64,000 nt of DNA. Origin: Phytophthora hibernalis. Its lineage: Eukaryota > Oomycota > Peronosporomycetes > Peronosporales > Peronosporaceae. Made by a program: the position numbers and the translations under genes. The stretch is from the NCBI GenBank assembly GCA_012656075.1, contig JAAKBF010000306.1, forward strand, positions 1-64,000. The letters are read 5' to 3'. This document shows positions 54,303-64,000 of this stretch, piece by piece (within the stretch, counting starts at the first letter, position 1; the number at the start of each line of letters is the position of its first letter). The notes beneath the pieces are model-generated. The model was not told the origin of the DNA. It was given only the letters and a program-made list of their open reading frames with translations, and did no database searches.

Positions 54303-57300
54303 ATGTCAAATCCCTCTCCAAACCGATCAGTATTGCTAGATTCCACGAGGGAGCGGGATACACTTCCTGAGCTTGACCGTAACGCAGCAGGTCAAATGTC
54401 GGAGCAGTCCAGAAGCAGAAGAATCGGCACGTGTCCAAGCCTGCGGCGCAGCGCGAGACGTCGGCGCCTCCGTCAGCAGCCTCCAGTGGCAGCAGTAGTA
54501 GCAGCAGCAGCTCCTCCAGCCACCGCCGCGACCTGTTAAGCGGTTCCATCGAGGAGGTCTCGCGTCAGACGCTTCTCGAGAGATTCCGCAAACGTGGGCG
54601 CGTGGAGAGCGCCAACTACGAGGGCCATGAGCGGACGGCTGCCAACACGACACTGCAGTCAACAGCTCATCCTTCGCCAACACGGCGGGCGGTGGCGATC
54701 ACTTCGTGCTGCGGGCGGGGCGGGCGCCGCACCATGCGACGTTCCTCGTGCACAAGAGCCCGCTGGTGCGACCGCAATCAGCGCCGAATCTTACCAAGCA
54801 GGTACCTGAGGAGGTTTGTGAGCTGCTGAGAAAATGGAGACTGATGTGGTGTCTTGTTGCTCTGTACACAGGCGGACGACGAGGTGATCGCTCGTATTTT
54901 CCCGGATATTTGTCCGCGAGAGCTGCGGATTGCAGAAGTTAAGTCTTGGGAGTGTTCGTGGATGAACAAGGAGTTCCCGGTTTCTCCAGCGACAACCGAG
55001 TTGCTGAAGCAGCCGCACAAAGGAGAATCGCTCTCGCAGGCTGCAAAAATCACGTCACCGTCAGTTGATGCCCCCGTTCCAGCGCCGAAATTGGCTCGTG
55101 GCTATCATCAGACTAATGGTGGTGCTATAGTAGAGAAGGTCGGCCCTACTTCGACCGAACTGGACAAAGAAATTGACTCGCTAGCGAACCAGCTCACTCT
55201 GGAAGAGAAACGGCCTCGACCGCTGTCGCCGGTGAAACAGGAACAGTGGCCTTTGTCCGCAGGTACACCACCGCCAGTATCTACCCCTCGCGATAACTCA
55301 CCGCAATGGAAATCCGTCGAGTCTGCTAAGAGGACCCCAGGTAGTGCCCGTGGAGTCAAGCGCCCCCAGCTTCGTCTCAAACTTGAAGATATGCCCACGC
55401 CCCAGCAAGCGGAGGAGCGGGCTCAGCGAGCAGCTACTAGGCTTATTGCAAAGCGTGATGCTATGGAGGCTGCCGCGATTGCTGCTGCAGCTGCATCGGA
55501 TCCAATGCCCCTGTGAATGTCCCTAGCGCCGCACAACAGGCGATGATGAAACTAAATTTCAGTTCTGGCTCAGAGTCTGACCTTCAATCTCCAAACGGTG
55601 CGGTCCACATACAATTTGTGATTTTTAGTGGGACGTTGCTAACTTCTTGATGCGCCATTTCTGTTGATTTTAACTTTAATGAATGTAGATGGTGGGCGGC
55701 ATAGTGCTGGAAGTGCATATTCACCGAATCATGGCATGTTCACGACTAAGAATGTGGCAGTCTCGGAAGCGGGTATTTCATCACCAGATGCTGCATGCCT
55801 GCACCTGCAAGAAAATCTTGAGCGCGTTAAGGAAGTCGGTAGAGGAGCCTCTGGGGTCGTTTATAAGGCCATCCACATCCCTACGCTGAAAGTAGTTGCT
55901 GTCAAGGTGCGGTCTTGCGATGTTCTCCGCTGATTGGTCTTGTTGCTGAATTCACCTTGTGCTTTATACTGCCAAAACTGGGATACAGGACGTGCCTGTG
56001 TACGGACGAGGGCAACGCCGGCAAATGGTGCGCGAACTGCATGCATTGTACTCTAATCTAGTGCCCATGGGAAGTAACGGCAGCCCCATGCCGTATCACG
56101 ATACCCCTGGAAATAGCCCCAACAAGCCCAAGGCAAAGTACGTGTCTTACCTGAAGAATATGGTTTCTTTCTTCAGAATGCGTGCATGTTGTGCGTGTTT
56201 TATTAACAAGGCTGTGTTATTTTATAAATTCCAGACCCAGCCCCTATATCGTGTCATTTTATGATGCATTTGTCGATCGTCCAAAAACTCCATTTGTATG
56301 GTTATGGAGTACATGAACACAGGGTCACTGCAAGATATTGTTCTACGCGGTGGCTGCCAAAACGAGAAAGTTCTAGCACGCTTGGCGTCGGGAGTCTTAC
56401 ATGGACTAGCTCATATTCACAACAAGCGGATGGTGCATCGCGACATTAAGCCGCACAATTTGCTGACAAATCGAGAAGGCGAGATTAAGATTTCGGACTT
56501 TGGTTTGGCACGTACGCTGAATGATGCCTCCACCACAACGAATACGTTTGTGGGCACTCTACTTTACATGGCACCGGAGCGGATTGGTGGCGGTGATTAC
56601 TCTTATCCTGGTGAGTCATGTGTGGTCCCTCCTCGTCACGGCGAGTACTCACCAACTTTCTGTCTTCTTGTTTTTGCAGCCGATGTTTGGTCTTTTGGAC
56701 TAGCCTTAATATCTGTTGCACTGGGTCGCTATCCGCTTCCGACGCAGGACGGTTTTTCGGCTTGGTTGATTCCGTGAGTTTTTCCTCAGTATAGCGTTCC
56801 TCTTCCTATTTGCGTACTGACAACCACCTTTTCAGGTTGCAAACGAACAATGCCTAAAGTTGCCGGCTGAATCATACTCCCAAGAATGCCGCTCATTCAC
56901 CGACCTGGTTCGTTGTTTTTGGAAGGTTTTGTGCTTGATGTGTATACTGAATCATGGATGTGAGTGTAGTGCCTTACGATTGACCCAGACGAGAGACCAT
57001 CAGCAGAAGCATTGCTCCAACATCCATTTATTCGCAAATACACCGCCGAAGAAACTCTCGCTGAGGTGCGTGCAGAATGAAACTTGTTGTAGTGGATGGG
57101 GTATGGGCCTTTTGTGATGTAGCACTGTCTAACGTACAATTTTTCTTTAAATGCTGCAACAGTGGATACCGTTCATTGATGGGGTGCAACTTTGTGAGGA
57201 ACGCGGCAGCGAGCTTGAATCTTTAGGAGATGCTGTTTATCGACACATGTACGAGCACGCCGTGAAATTCTCGCACCAACCACAGGTCAGTTTAATGTGC

Positions 57301-57887
57301 CGTGTATATGTTGGGAGTGGAATTTTAATGGGAGCTCATTAATTTGCCCGTTGAAAATGCAGTCCGACTACGGTGTATCTTTCGTGTCCCAAGCGACCCC
57401 GACGTTTTCTAGACGTCACATATCTCTTCAGCCGGTGCAAATGAGGTATTCGCCTGGGTAAATCATGTTCATTTGGATTGGTACAACTGCTAACAATATG
57501 ATTTTGCATGTGTACTTTGCAGCTTGCAGCTCGGACTGGCGAATTACTTAGATGTGCCCGTACACATCGTTTACGAGAAATTTGAAGAGGTGCGTGATCA
57601 ACTTGTGCTTGTGGAGTTTTGTGCTCGTGGCTTATCAAAGCTTCATGACGCAGAAACGAGGTTTCTACAGTGACAAGCTCCTGGAGGACTACTGCTATTC
57701 TCCCCAAAGTTGGACAGCGTCGCCAGGAATCTCACGGCGCCAACAATTTGGTATTGGAACCGAGAGCCCACAGCGAACACCAAGCGAGAGAGGGTCGTTT
57801 TGGCGAAAGTTGCAAGAGAGCATGGCGAAGCTTGGCCACAGCAAGCGCAGAAAGGAGCGAGAAAGAGGCCGCTCCTCAGCAATATAG
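54303..57887 (+). CDS. STE7/MAPKK-like protein kinase with long extensions
   Basis: Start ATG 54303 (GCCATGTC). The N-terminal roughly 430 aa are low-complexity with a distinct segment ADDEVIARIFPDICPRELRIAEVKSWECSWMNKEF. The kinase begins LERVKEVGRGASGVVYKAIHI and VVAVK (55870-55905), and continues over introns: RQMVRELHALYSNL, SPYIVSFYDAFVDRPKTPF, MVMEYMNTGSLQDIV, RMVHRDIKPHNLL (catalytic loop), ISDFGLARTLNDASTTTNTFVGTLLYMAPER (activation loop, Ser/Thr-rich), and ADVWSFGLALISVALGRYPL. A 150-aa C-terminal extension follows (WIPFIDGVQLCEERGSELES; LGLANYLDVPVHIVYEKFEE), possibly NTF2-like as in plant MKK3. Breaks near 54405, 54655 and 56297. An insert of about 25 Pro/Ser/Asn residues sits in the N-lobe. 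Confidence 0.75.
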
Positions 57888-58057
57888 TTACACCGCGCTG
57901 TACATATTCAATTAGCAAGAATAATACTGGTAACGAAATGCTTACGATTAAAGTGGTTGAACGAAACCAATTCAGAGACCGATATGCTACAAATGTTATG
58001 TAGTTGTCCGACCTACCTAGCTGGCATCGGCAGGATTGGCTTGTGTAGTGACTTTCA

Positions 58058-58909
58058 TTACGTCGGAGGGTTGAGTTTAGCGATGGCTTGGCACGGAACG
58101 GCAAACAGCTCCAGTCCTTTGGCATGGTAGAACGCCTGAGAGCGAGCCAACTCGCTTACAATTTTCTGCGAAAATGATTTTGAGGAAACGAAATCACTAG
58201 CTGAGAGGCGTCAACGCACCTTCATCTTTTGAATTCGATACCGGTCGAAGCTTTCCATGTGAATCTCCAGCAGCGCGTTGACGTTTTCCACTCGGCGTTT
58301 CTGGTCCGACAGCATCCGCAGCTTTTTCTCCTTGGCCGAGCTTCCTCGCTTCAACCAGGACACAAAGACACCAATACATTAGCGTCTGACCTGCATTGAC
58401 TTTGTCTCCGTAGCTCCCACATACTCTCATATCGTCATACTCCTTCTGCAGCTTGGCTTCAATCTTGATTGCCTTCTCTCGGTCTTCCAGCAGCCTCTGC
58501 AGCAGTTCAGAGCGTCAGATCTCTCTTCTGCCCTCCCCGACCTCTCCAGGGCCCGTACCTTCATGGGTACAATGGCCCAGTCCTGGATCTGTGTGACCGC
58601 CTGCAAAATCCCCGTCTCGGGCCGCAGCAGCATCACGTCATGACTCTCGCTCGCCAGCTTCTGCCCGCAGTCGCTCAGACCGCCCAGCACCTGCGCCAGC
58701 GGCGTACACTCCTCCTGGGCCGCGATATCCTCCAGACTCTTGGCAAACGCGCCCAGGAAGGCCTCCTGCTCCTCGCGCGCCTTCAACATCCTGGCCACCA
58801 GCTCCTCCAGCGCGCGCCCATTACGCTCCATGAACTGCAGCGCCGCCTGCAGACTGCGTCCTGCTCCATCTTTGACAGCTTCAACACAAAAAGATACGAA
58901 CCACACCAT
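58058..58909 (-). CDS. BAR-domain-like protein
   Basis: Minus-strand exons: ATG 58909, then GRSLQAALQFMERNGRALEELVARMLKAREEQEAFLGAFAKSLEDIAAQEE, TPLAQVLGGLSDCGQKLASESHDVMLL, TGILQAVTQIQDWAIVPMK, then exons with LLQRLLEDREKAIKIEAKLQKEYDDM, LRMLSDQKRRVENVNALLEIHMESFDRYRIQKMK, and the last exon KIVSELARSQAFYHAKGLELFAVPCQAIAKL ending at 58058. The length (about 240 aa), three long helices and terminal AFYHAKGLE helix fit a BAR or arfaptin-like membrane-curving dimer. A membrane-remodelling role is inferred; the family call is from pattern, not one diagnostic motif. Confidence 0.6.
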
Positions 58910-59022
58910 CAACACAATCTAATGTCGCACGAATGTTTACAGCGGGTAGACATTTGGATAGAAACGACGTTATGTACCACACACCACTCGTTTTGCTCCA
59001 TTATTGCCCCCCGTTGGCAGCC

Positions 59023-61322
59023 ATGCGGATCATGATCAAGGGCGGCGTGTGGAAGAACACGGAGGATGAGATCCTCAAGGCGGCCGTAATGAAGTACGGC
59101 ATGAACCAGTGGGCGCGCGTGGCGTCGTTGCTGTCGCGCAAGTCGGCCAAGCAGTGCAAGGCGCGCTGGTACGAGTGGCTGGACCCGAGCATCCGCAAGA
59201 CCGAGTGGAGTCGCGAGGAAGAGGAGAAACTGCTGCACCTGGCCAAGCTCATGCCGTCCCAGTGGCGAACCATTGCCCCCATCGTGGGGAGAACGGCGGC
59301 GCAGTGCATGGAGCACTACGAGCGGCTGCTGGACGCCGCGCAGCACAAGGAGGGAGGACGTGAGCGACGACCCGCGACGACTGCGGGCTGGAGAGATCGA
59401 CCCCAACCCGGAGAACAAACCAGCCAGACCCGACCCTGTGGACATGGACGAAGATGAGAAGGAGATGCTCTCGGAGGCGAGAGCTCGACTGGCCAACACC
59501 AAGGGCAAGAAGGCCAAGCGCAAAGCCCGCGAGAAGCAGCTGGAGGAGGCAAGACGCCTCGCTACGCTGCAGAAGAAGCGCGAGCTCAAGGCCGCTGGAG
59601 TCATGTCGTCCAACCCGAAGGTGCACATGAAGAAGCGCAAGTACATTGACTACGCGACCGAGATCCCGTTCGAGAAAAAGGCTCCCGCTGGGTTTTATGA
59701 TGTCGCGGAGGAGAAGCGCGTCTCCAGCAAGGGATTGGACCCAAAGCGGGCAGCACTGCAGCTGGACAAGCTGGAAGGCGTGCGCCGTGACGCGCAAGAG
59801 AAGAAGGAGCGCAAGCAGGATGCCAAGAGACAGAATTCGCTCATGAAATCCAACCTACCGCAGATAATTGCTGCGGTGAACGAGAAAAACGACCCCATCA
59901 ACGCAATTAAACGCACCCCGCTGCAACTGCCTGCGCCTGTGGTGTCGAACGAGGAGCTGAGCGACCTCGCCAAGCTGGGGATGCATGCTACCCATGCAGC
60001 CGCGCTTGCTTTGGAGAACGGATCAGCTACCGAGACACGATCACTTATGGGTGACTATAGTGCCACCCCGCTGCATACTGCTACTGGTGGTCCGGCAGCA
60101 ACGCCATCGAGTCGCGACGTGCACGACAATATTATGCAGGAAACGGCCAATCTGCTTGCCATGCGAAACAGTGCTACTCCTCTTCTTGGCGGCGAGAATG
60201 TTGAGCTCTACGAAGGAACAGGCTATGCGGGCGCTACTCCATCCCGCACACCATCCTCGGCAGTGGCTGGCGGAGTCGGTGACAAGACGCCTCTGTCCGC
60301 CACACCACTGCGTGACGAGCTAGGCATCAACCCGGAGCAACTCTACGGCACAGAGGCTGATAATGTCAAGGCAGAAAAGGATCGGGCAAAACGACTGGCA
60401 GCTAGTCTGCGTCAAGGTTTCGACAGTTTACCCGCGCCTCAGAATGAATACGAAATTAATGTTCCGGAGAAGGAAGAAGTCGACGACGACCGTTCCACTG
60501 CTCTTCGGGAGGAGGACGCTGGGGAGCGAGAGGCTCGTGAGCAGCAGCAACGCGAGCTGGAACAAGAACGTGAACTCAAGCGGCGTTCAACTGCTGTAAA
60601 AAGGACCTCCCTCGACCTACAAAGGTGAAAAAGATGTTGATTCACAGCGCGGTGAGTGAAGTAGCGGATGAAATGTACAGAATGCTTGAGCATGATCTTG
60701 CCAAGTACCCTGTAGATAGTGGCAAGTCCAAGAAGAGCAAGAAGCGCAAAAATCTACGAGCGCAGTGGCAGTGCCGCGCTTACAGCAGTTCTCGGACAGT
60801 GATATGGAGCGCGCGCGGCAAATGGTGCAGATCGAAGCCAGTTTGAGTGGCGTGAACGACGTGTGGAAGTCTCAGGATGCCTCGATTCTCGGTGCTAAAT
60901 GGAAGGAAGTGCAAGCGCGTTATTTAAGCAAGGCTAACGGTGAAGGTAAAGACGGCGGTGTGACGTTCCAGTTTGCTGCTTCAGATGAGGACAAATTGAA
61001 TGCCGTGCGAGCTCGCTTTGCAGAGTTGAAGGAAACCGAGCAGTTCCTTGCCAAGCGAGCACAGAAGCTGGACGAGCGGGCGCGGGTCGTAAATGGTGGA
61101 TTCTACCGCCGCTCGGAGCAGGGCTTGCAGTCATTGCGCAGCCACATGACTGAGCTACAGAACGCTACGATCGAGCAGGAGTGTTTCGAGAATCTATCGA
61201 GTCTCGAAGCCCAGGCGTTGCAAAGCCGCATGTCACGACTGGCAAACGAGGTGAACTCGCAACAACTAATCGAGGTCAAATTGCAGAAGCAGTACGCAGC
61301 ACTGGTCCAAGAGCAGCTATAG
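59023..61322 (+). CDS. CDC5L/Cef1, NineTeen-complex spliceosome protein
   Basis: Start ATG 59023: MRIMIKGGVWKNTEDEILKAAVMKYG, two Myb repeats (WARVASLLSRKSAKQCKARWYEWLDP; WRTIAPIVGRTAAQCMEHYERLLD). Then DDPRRLRAGEIDPNPENKPARPDPVDMDEDEKEMLSEARARLANTKGKKAKRKAREKQLEEARRLA, the family's most conserved stretch, and C-terminal DLPRPTKVKKM, LQQFSDSDMERARQMVQIE and a coiled coil. About 765 aa. No introns. Shifts near 59353 (GGAGGGAGG), 60600 (A5) and 60750 (A5): each is fixed by one base. As a single-copy essential splicing gene elsewhere, it argues that these shifts are sequence errors. Confidence 0.93.
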
Positions 61323-61572
61323 TTTGATGAGTTTGTGCTACGTAGTACTTCGAAGTATTATACGTCTTTTCCAGACCGGAGAAGTAGTAGGTTGCAAGGC
61401 AGCATACTAAGATAAAATCGCTGTGCCACTAACTCACATGGTGCACCCGCGCATAAAGCAATAACAAGCTTCATTGCTCACCTTATCCAGGTAATCTCTA
61501 TTCAGGTGCAAGTCAGGTAATGTCTATTCAGATGCAAGTACCTGCATTGCGACTCAACAACTTCCCTAAATG
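61323..61572. other. Short convergent intergenic region
   Basis: Between the ends of CDC5L (plus) and the next minus-strand gene. Contains a TACTTCGAAGTA palindrome near 61347. Nothing else seen. Confidence 0.35.
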
Positions 61573-63572
61573 TTACTTGTTATCGTCACAAAATAGCACT
61601 GTTTTCGCTAAAGGAGAAGAACTCCGACCAATACGCAAATTTTCAAGCGAGTACTTGCGGTGCATGAGACTTACAAGTGTCTTGAGCTCGTGCCACTTCG
61701 CTGACATCGTCGATTTGTGTGCATCAGCCAGTTGGTCCAGCTTGTTTAGCATGATTTTCATTTCCTTTGGTGTGAGGATGTTGAGGAATGCCTGTAGCGC
61801 AAGGTCCATCAGGGCCACCTTCTTGCAGAGCAGATCGAACGGCGGTGTGGTTTTCGCTGACTTGCCATTCTTGCGCGTTTCCGCATACTTCCGTGTCAAA
61901 TCATCCACAATACCAGCAACGATGTCCACGACAAGTCCACTCTGGATCGGGAACTTCAACGGCCTCTCGGACGTTGCCTGTACACCAAAACGATCATAAT
62001 ATCAACGTTAGCGACTGCGAAGCACAGCCAGGGGTAGCAGAAGAACAATTCAACGTACTCCTTCCAGTGGTTTTATATCGATTCTGTGCTGAAGGACGTA
62101 AATCGACAGTCCTGTGGTTAGTTGTGTGCCCCGCATTGTACGCGGAAGTCGACGTGCAACTGCAAGCCAGCCAGCTGCCGAGTCAAACAAGCCTTCGTTG
62201 GCCCCAGCGATGCGGAGAACAAGCTGCGGTGCCCACTCTCTCCGCCACTCGGCACGTGGGAAAGCATCCAGCAGTTCTTCAATACAGATTGTGGCCAGGT
62301 CTACAATACTGGCGTGGATATCGTTTTCAAACTGCATGCGCAGAAAAACATCGTGAAACTGAAGGCATCATAGCCCTCCAGCGACAGCGTTTTCGTGCGC
62401 AAACAAATCACCAAGAACATCAGCACGTAATGCATATTGAGGGTCGGGAATGGCAGTACGCGCAATTTCTTCGACGACGGTGGGGTCACCGGGATCTTGC
62501 TTTTCACACTCATGGATCGCTTGCTGTCCTGAAAGCCATACGCGCGGAAGGCATTGAGGAAATCATAGATGGTCGGCCTCCACTCCATTTCAATTGCTGG
62601 AACCTGGGTGCCAAAAGCCGAGCGGAAATCTTCGATCGGGTGGGCAAAACACGCAACGGGTAAAGCTGCGCTCAAGCTCGGAATAGAGGCCTTACTGACC
62701 GAACTCAGCGTCAGAAAGAGATTGCTAAAGCAGCCGCCAGCCACGTGGCTGTCGCTATGCGTCGACACTGCACAAGCAAACCAAGCATCACTAGTTAGAA
62801 CCGACAGCCACAATTTCCTTTCCACGTGGATCAAACGAAAACCTACTCGTCATAAATAACCACGATCCGATCTTCGACGGAGCGCCACCGGCGTCGGAGT
62901 TGCAGCACTTCTGGTGGTCGATTTCGCTGGATGTGTGAGCATGCAGCGCACCAAAATGGCTTTGGACCACAGCAGTCCACTCAGCTCTATGACGTCCATG
63001 GACTGCATGGCTTCGTATACGAGCTTGATGTCGCTTTTGAGCTCGGTCTCCGTAGCTTTGTACGTGCGATACGGCAGCGGCTACACCATTAACGAAAATG
63101 TCAATAAATCACCACCTCACGATCCCTCCCAGTGACCCACGCACCTCTGTAATGGGAGTAAACACGTAGCCGAACTTCTCCTCGGCCACCGCCACCTCCG
63201 AGCCCGAGAACAGGTGGCTGTCGCCCGGAGTGTGGACATGTTGCTGGCCATGTGGTTCATGAGCTTCCCCAGCGGCGAGGAGCCGCCCTCGGACGCGTCT
63301 TTGTCCGTGGCTTCGCTCTCCTCGCGCAGCTTCTGCATCTTGCGCTCGCGGTTATCGCGCTTGCGCTTCTCCGCCTGGTCATTGCTCAGCAGCGCGTCCA
63401 GACTCGAGAACTCGGCCAGGATGGCGCTGGCCTTCTGCCGCTTGCCCCGGCCGCGGCGCGTGTCGCTCACCAGCTCCTGCTCGTCGTCAGAGGACGAATC
63501 TGACGGTGCCCGCCGACGCTTCTTGGCCGCGGAGGACGCCTTGGTGGCACGCGATGCAGCCGCTCGCACCAT
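61573..63572 (-). CDS. Nuclear protein, possibly SLF2/FAM178-like
   Basis: Minus-strand multi-exon gene starting at ATG 63572 with a basic/acidic disordered N-terminus (KKRRRAPSDSSSDDEQELVSD; RRGRGKRQKASAILAEF). Exons then read EEKFGYVFTPITE, YRTYKATETELKSDIKLVYEAMQSMDVIELSGLLW, THSDSHVAGGCFSNLFLTLSSV, WRPTIYDFLNAFRAYGFQD, NMHYVLMFLVICLRTKTLSLEGYDAFS, FENDIHASIVDLATICIEELLDAF, and last exon 61959-61573 (FPIQSGLVVDIVAGIVDDLTRKYAE). The helical-repeat order, with a short disordered nuclear N-terminus, resembles the CANIN domain of SLF2/FAM178, the SMC5/6 localisation factor. That is pattern-level inference. Exon joints were not all verified. Confidence 0.4.
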
Positions 63573-64000
63573 TACCGGTATTGTTCTACTTATGATAACA
63601 GCCTAGGTATCCGATATGATTATCTAGGGGTTTCGGTTATCTCGAGTTTAAAAGATGCTCTGACAGGGGATGTTTTTAAAGAAATTAAAATTGGCTCGTG
63701 CTAGTGGTACAAAACGATCAGACGTAGCCGTACTAAGAGGTACAAATCACGTACAAACTGTTTGTATTTGTACAAACTGGTACCATTACGTACAAAACAG
63801 TTTGTAGGTGTACAAACCATCTCCCGGCCACGGGAGAAGATACAACTAAGTTTACAAAACTCAAGACACTTTCTGTTTTATGTGAAGTGACTATAGGGTG
63901 TGAAATTTGGTTTTACGTCCGTTCTTGTGGTCCAAATTACGTAATTCGCAGTAGTTTGGTCACAAATGGGATCTGTACTGCAGCTAAAAATGCCACTTTC
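63573..64000. other. Right-edge intergenic sequence
   Basis: No gene is supported. TACCGGTA (63573-63580) directly abuts the start codon region of the minus-strand gene. There is a cluster of GTACAAA/TTTGTAC-type inverted repeats at 63735-63817 and a 6-bp-stem hairpin CTCCCG-GCCA-CGGGAG at 63821-63836. Confidence 0.5.

Noticed and set aside
54032..54346. Minus-strand 104-codon ORF near the kinase promoter
   Set aside because: Overlaps the kinase start and a palindrome; no recognisable product. Likely part of a dispersed repeat.
1..64000. CRISPR arrays, bacterial operons, Shine-Dalgarno sites or phage genes
   Set aside because: No regularly spaced identical repeats; spliceosomal introns and eukaryotic protein families throughout. 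The only tandem array is the coding 72-bp repeat.
1..64000. RxLR or Crinkler effector genes
   Set aside because: No frame with a signal peptide followed by RxLR...EER or LxLFLAK at the expected distance was found; isolated RxLR-like tetrapeptides occur only inside other genes.
1..64000. tRNA or rRNA genes
   Set aside because: No convincing cloverleaf or rRNA core sequence noticed; tRNA-like complementarity at 30090 is the copia primer site. A tRNA scan would be needed to exclude fully.

Overview
The window is nuclear DNA of an oomycete, most likely Phytophthora or a close peronosporalean relative. This is inferred from short GT-AG introns of about 60-120 bp, closely packed host genes on both strands, flagellar (axonemal) genes, secreted GH17 glucanases, and a retroelement set (DIRS-like, LINE with RNase H, Ty1/copia, Ty3/gypsy, PiggyBac-like) typical of these genomes. 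No species call is possible from sequence alone.

Layout. 1-13.2 kb is a retroelement graveyard: a minus-strand DIRS-like element (gag and RT pieces), a minus-strand LINE (endonuclease end, RT, RNase H), a plus-strand Ty1/copia fragment, and a gypsy LTR plus gag, protease and RT fragments. 13.8-23.4 kb is host sequence: a kinesin-like gene, a divergent DUF4485 coiled-coil gene, an Asterix (PAT complex) homologue, a long LRR-IQ-WW protein and succinate-semialdehyde dehydrogenase. 23.6-30.7 kb is one complete, recently inserted Ty1/copia retrotransposon (7080 bp, near-identical LTRs, 5-bp target duplication CTGGT). 31.3-45.4 kb is host sequence: a ZIP zinc transporter, an atypical small GTPase, taxilin, an unknown protein, DNALI1, CFAP91, protoporphyrinogen oxidase and two GH17 genes. 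About 45.9-50.3 kb is a PiggyBac-like DNA transposon whose transposase gene has several introns. 51-63.6 kb is host sequence: a pentaspan prominin-like membrane protein, a STE7/MAPKK-like kinase, a BAR-like protein, CDC5L and a possible SLF2/FAM178-like gene.

Two themes stand out. First, 33.6-39.8 kb joins taxilin, an unknown gene, the inner dynein arm light chain DNALI1 and the radial-spoke-base protein CFAP91, with a kinesin-like gene and a DUF4485 centrosome-type gene 20 kb away, so the host part is rich in ciliary or microtubule genes of the biflagellate zoospore. Second, almost every long reading frame, including the expected single-copy essential gene CDC5L, is broken by single-base losses, mostly in short homopolymers. 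That pattern fits consensus indel errors of a long-read assembly better than wholesale pseudogenization, so 'frameshift' below should be read as provisional.

The most unusual sequence feature is in the PiggyBac-like element: five of its roughly seven inferred transposase introns carry variants of the same AT-rich palindrome (core TGTTGTATATACAACA) that sits just inside both element ends.
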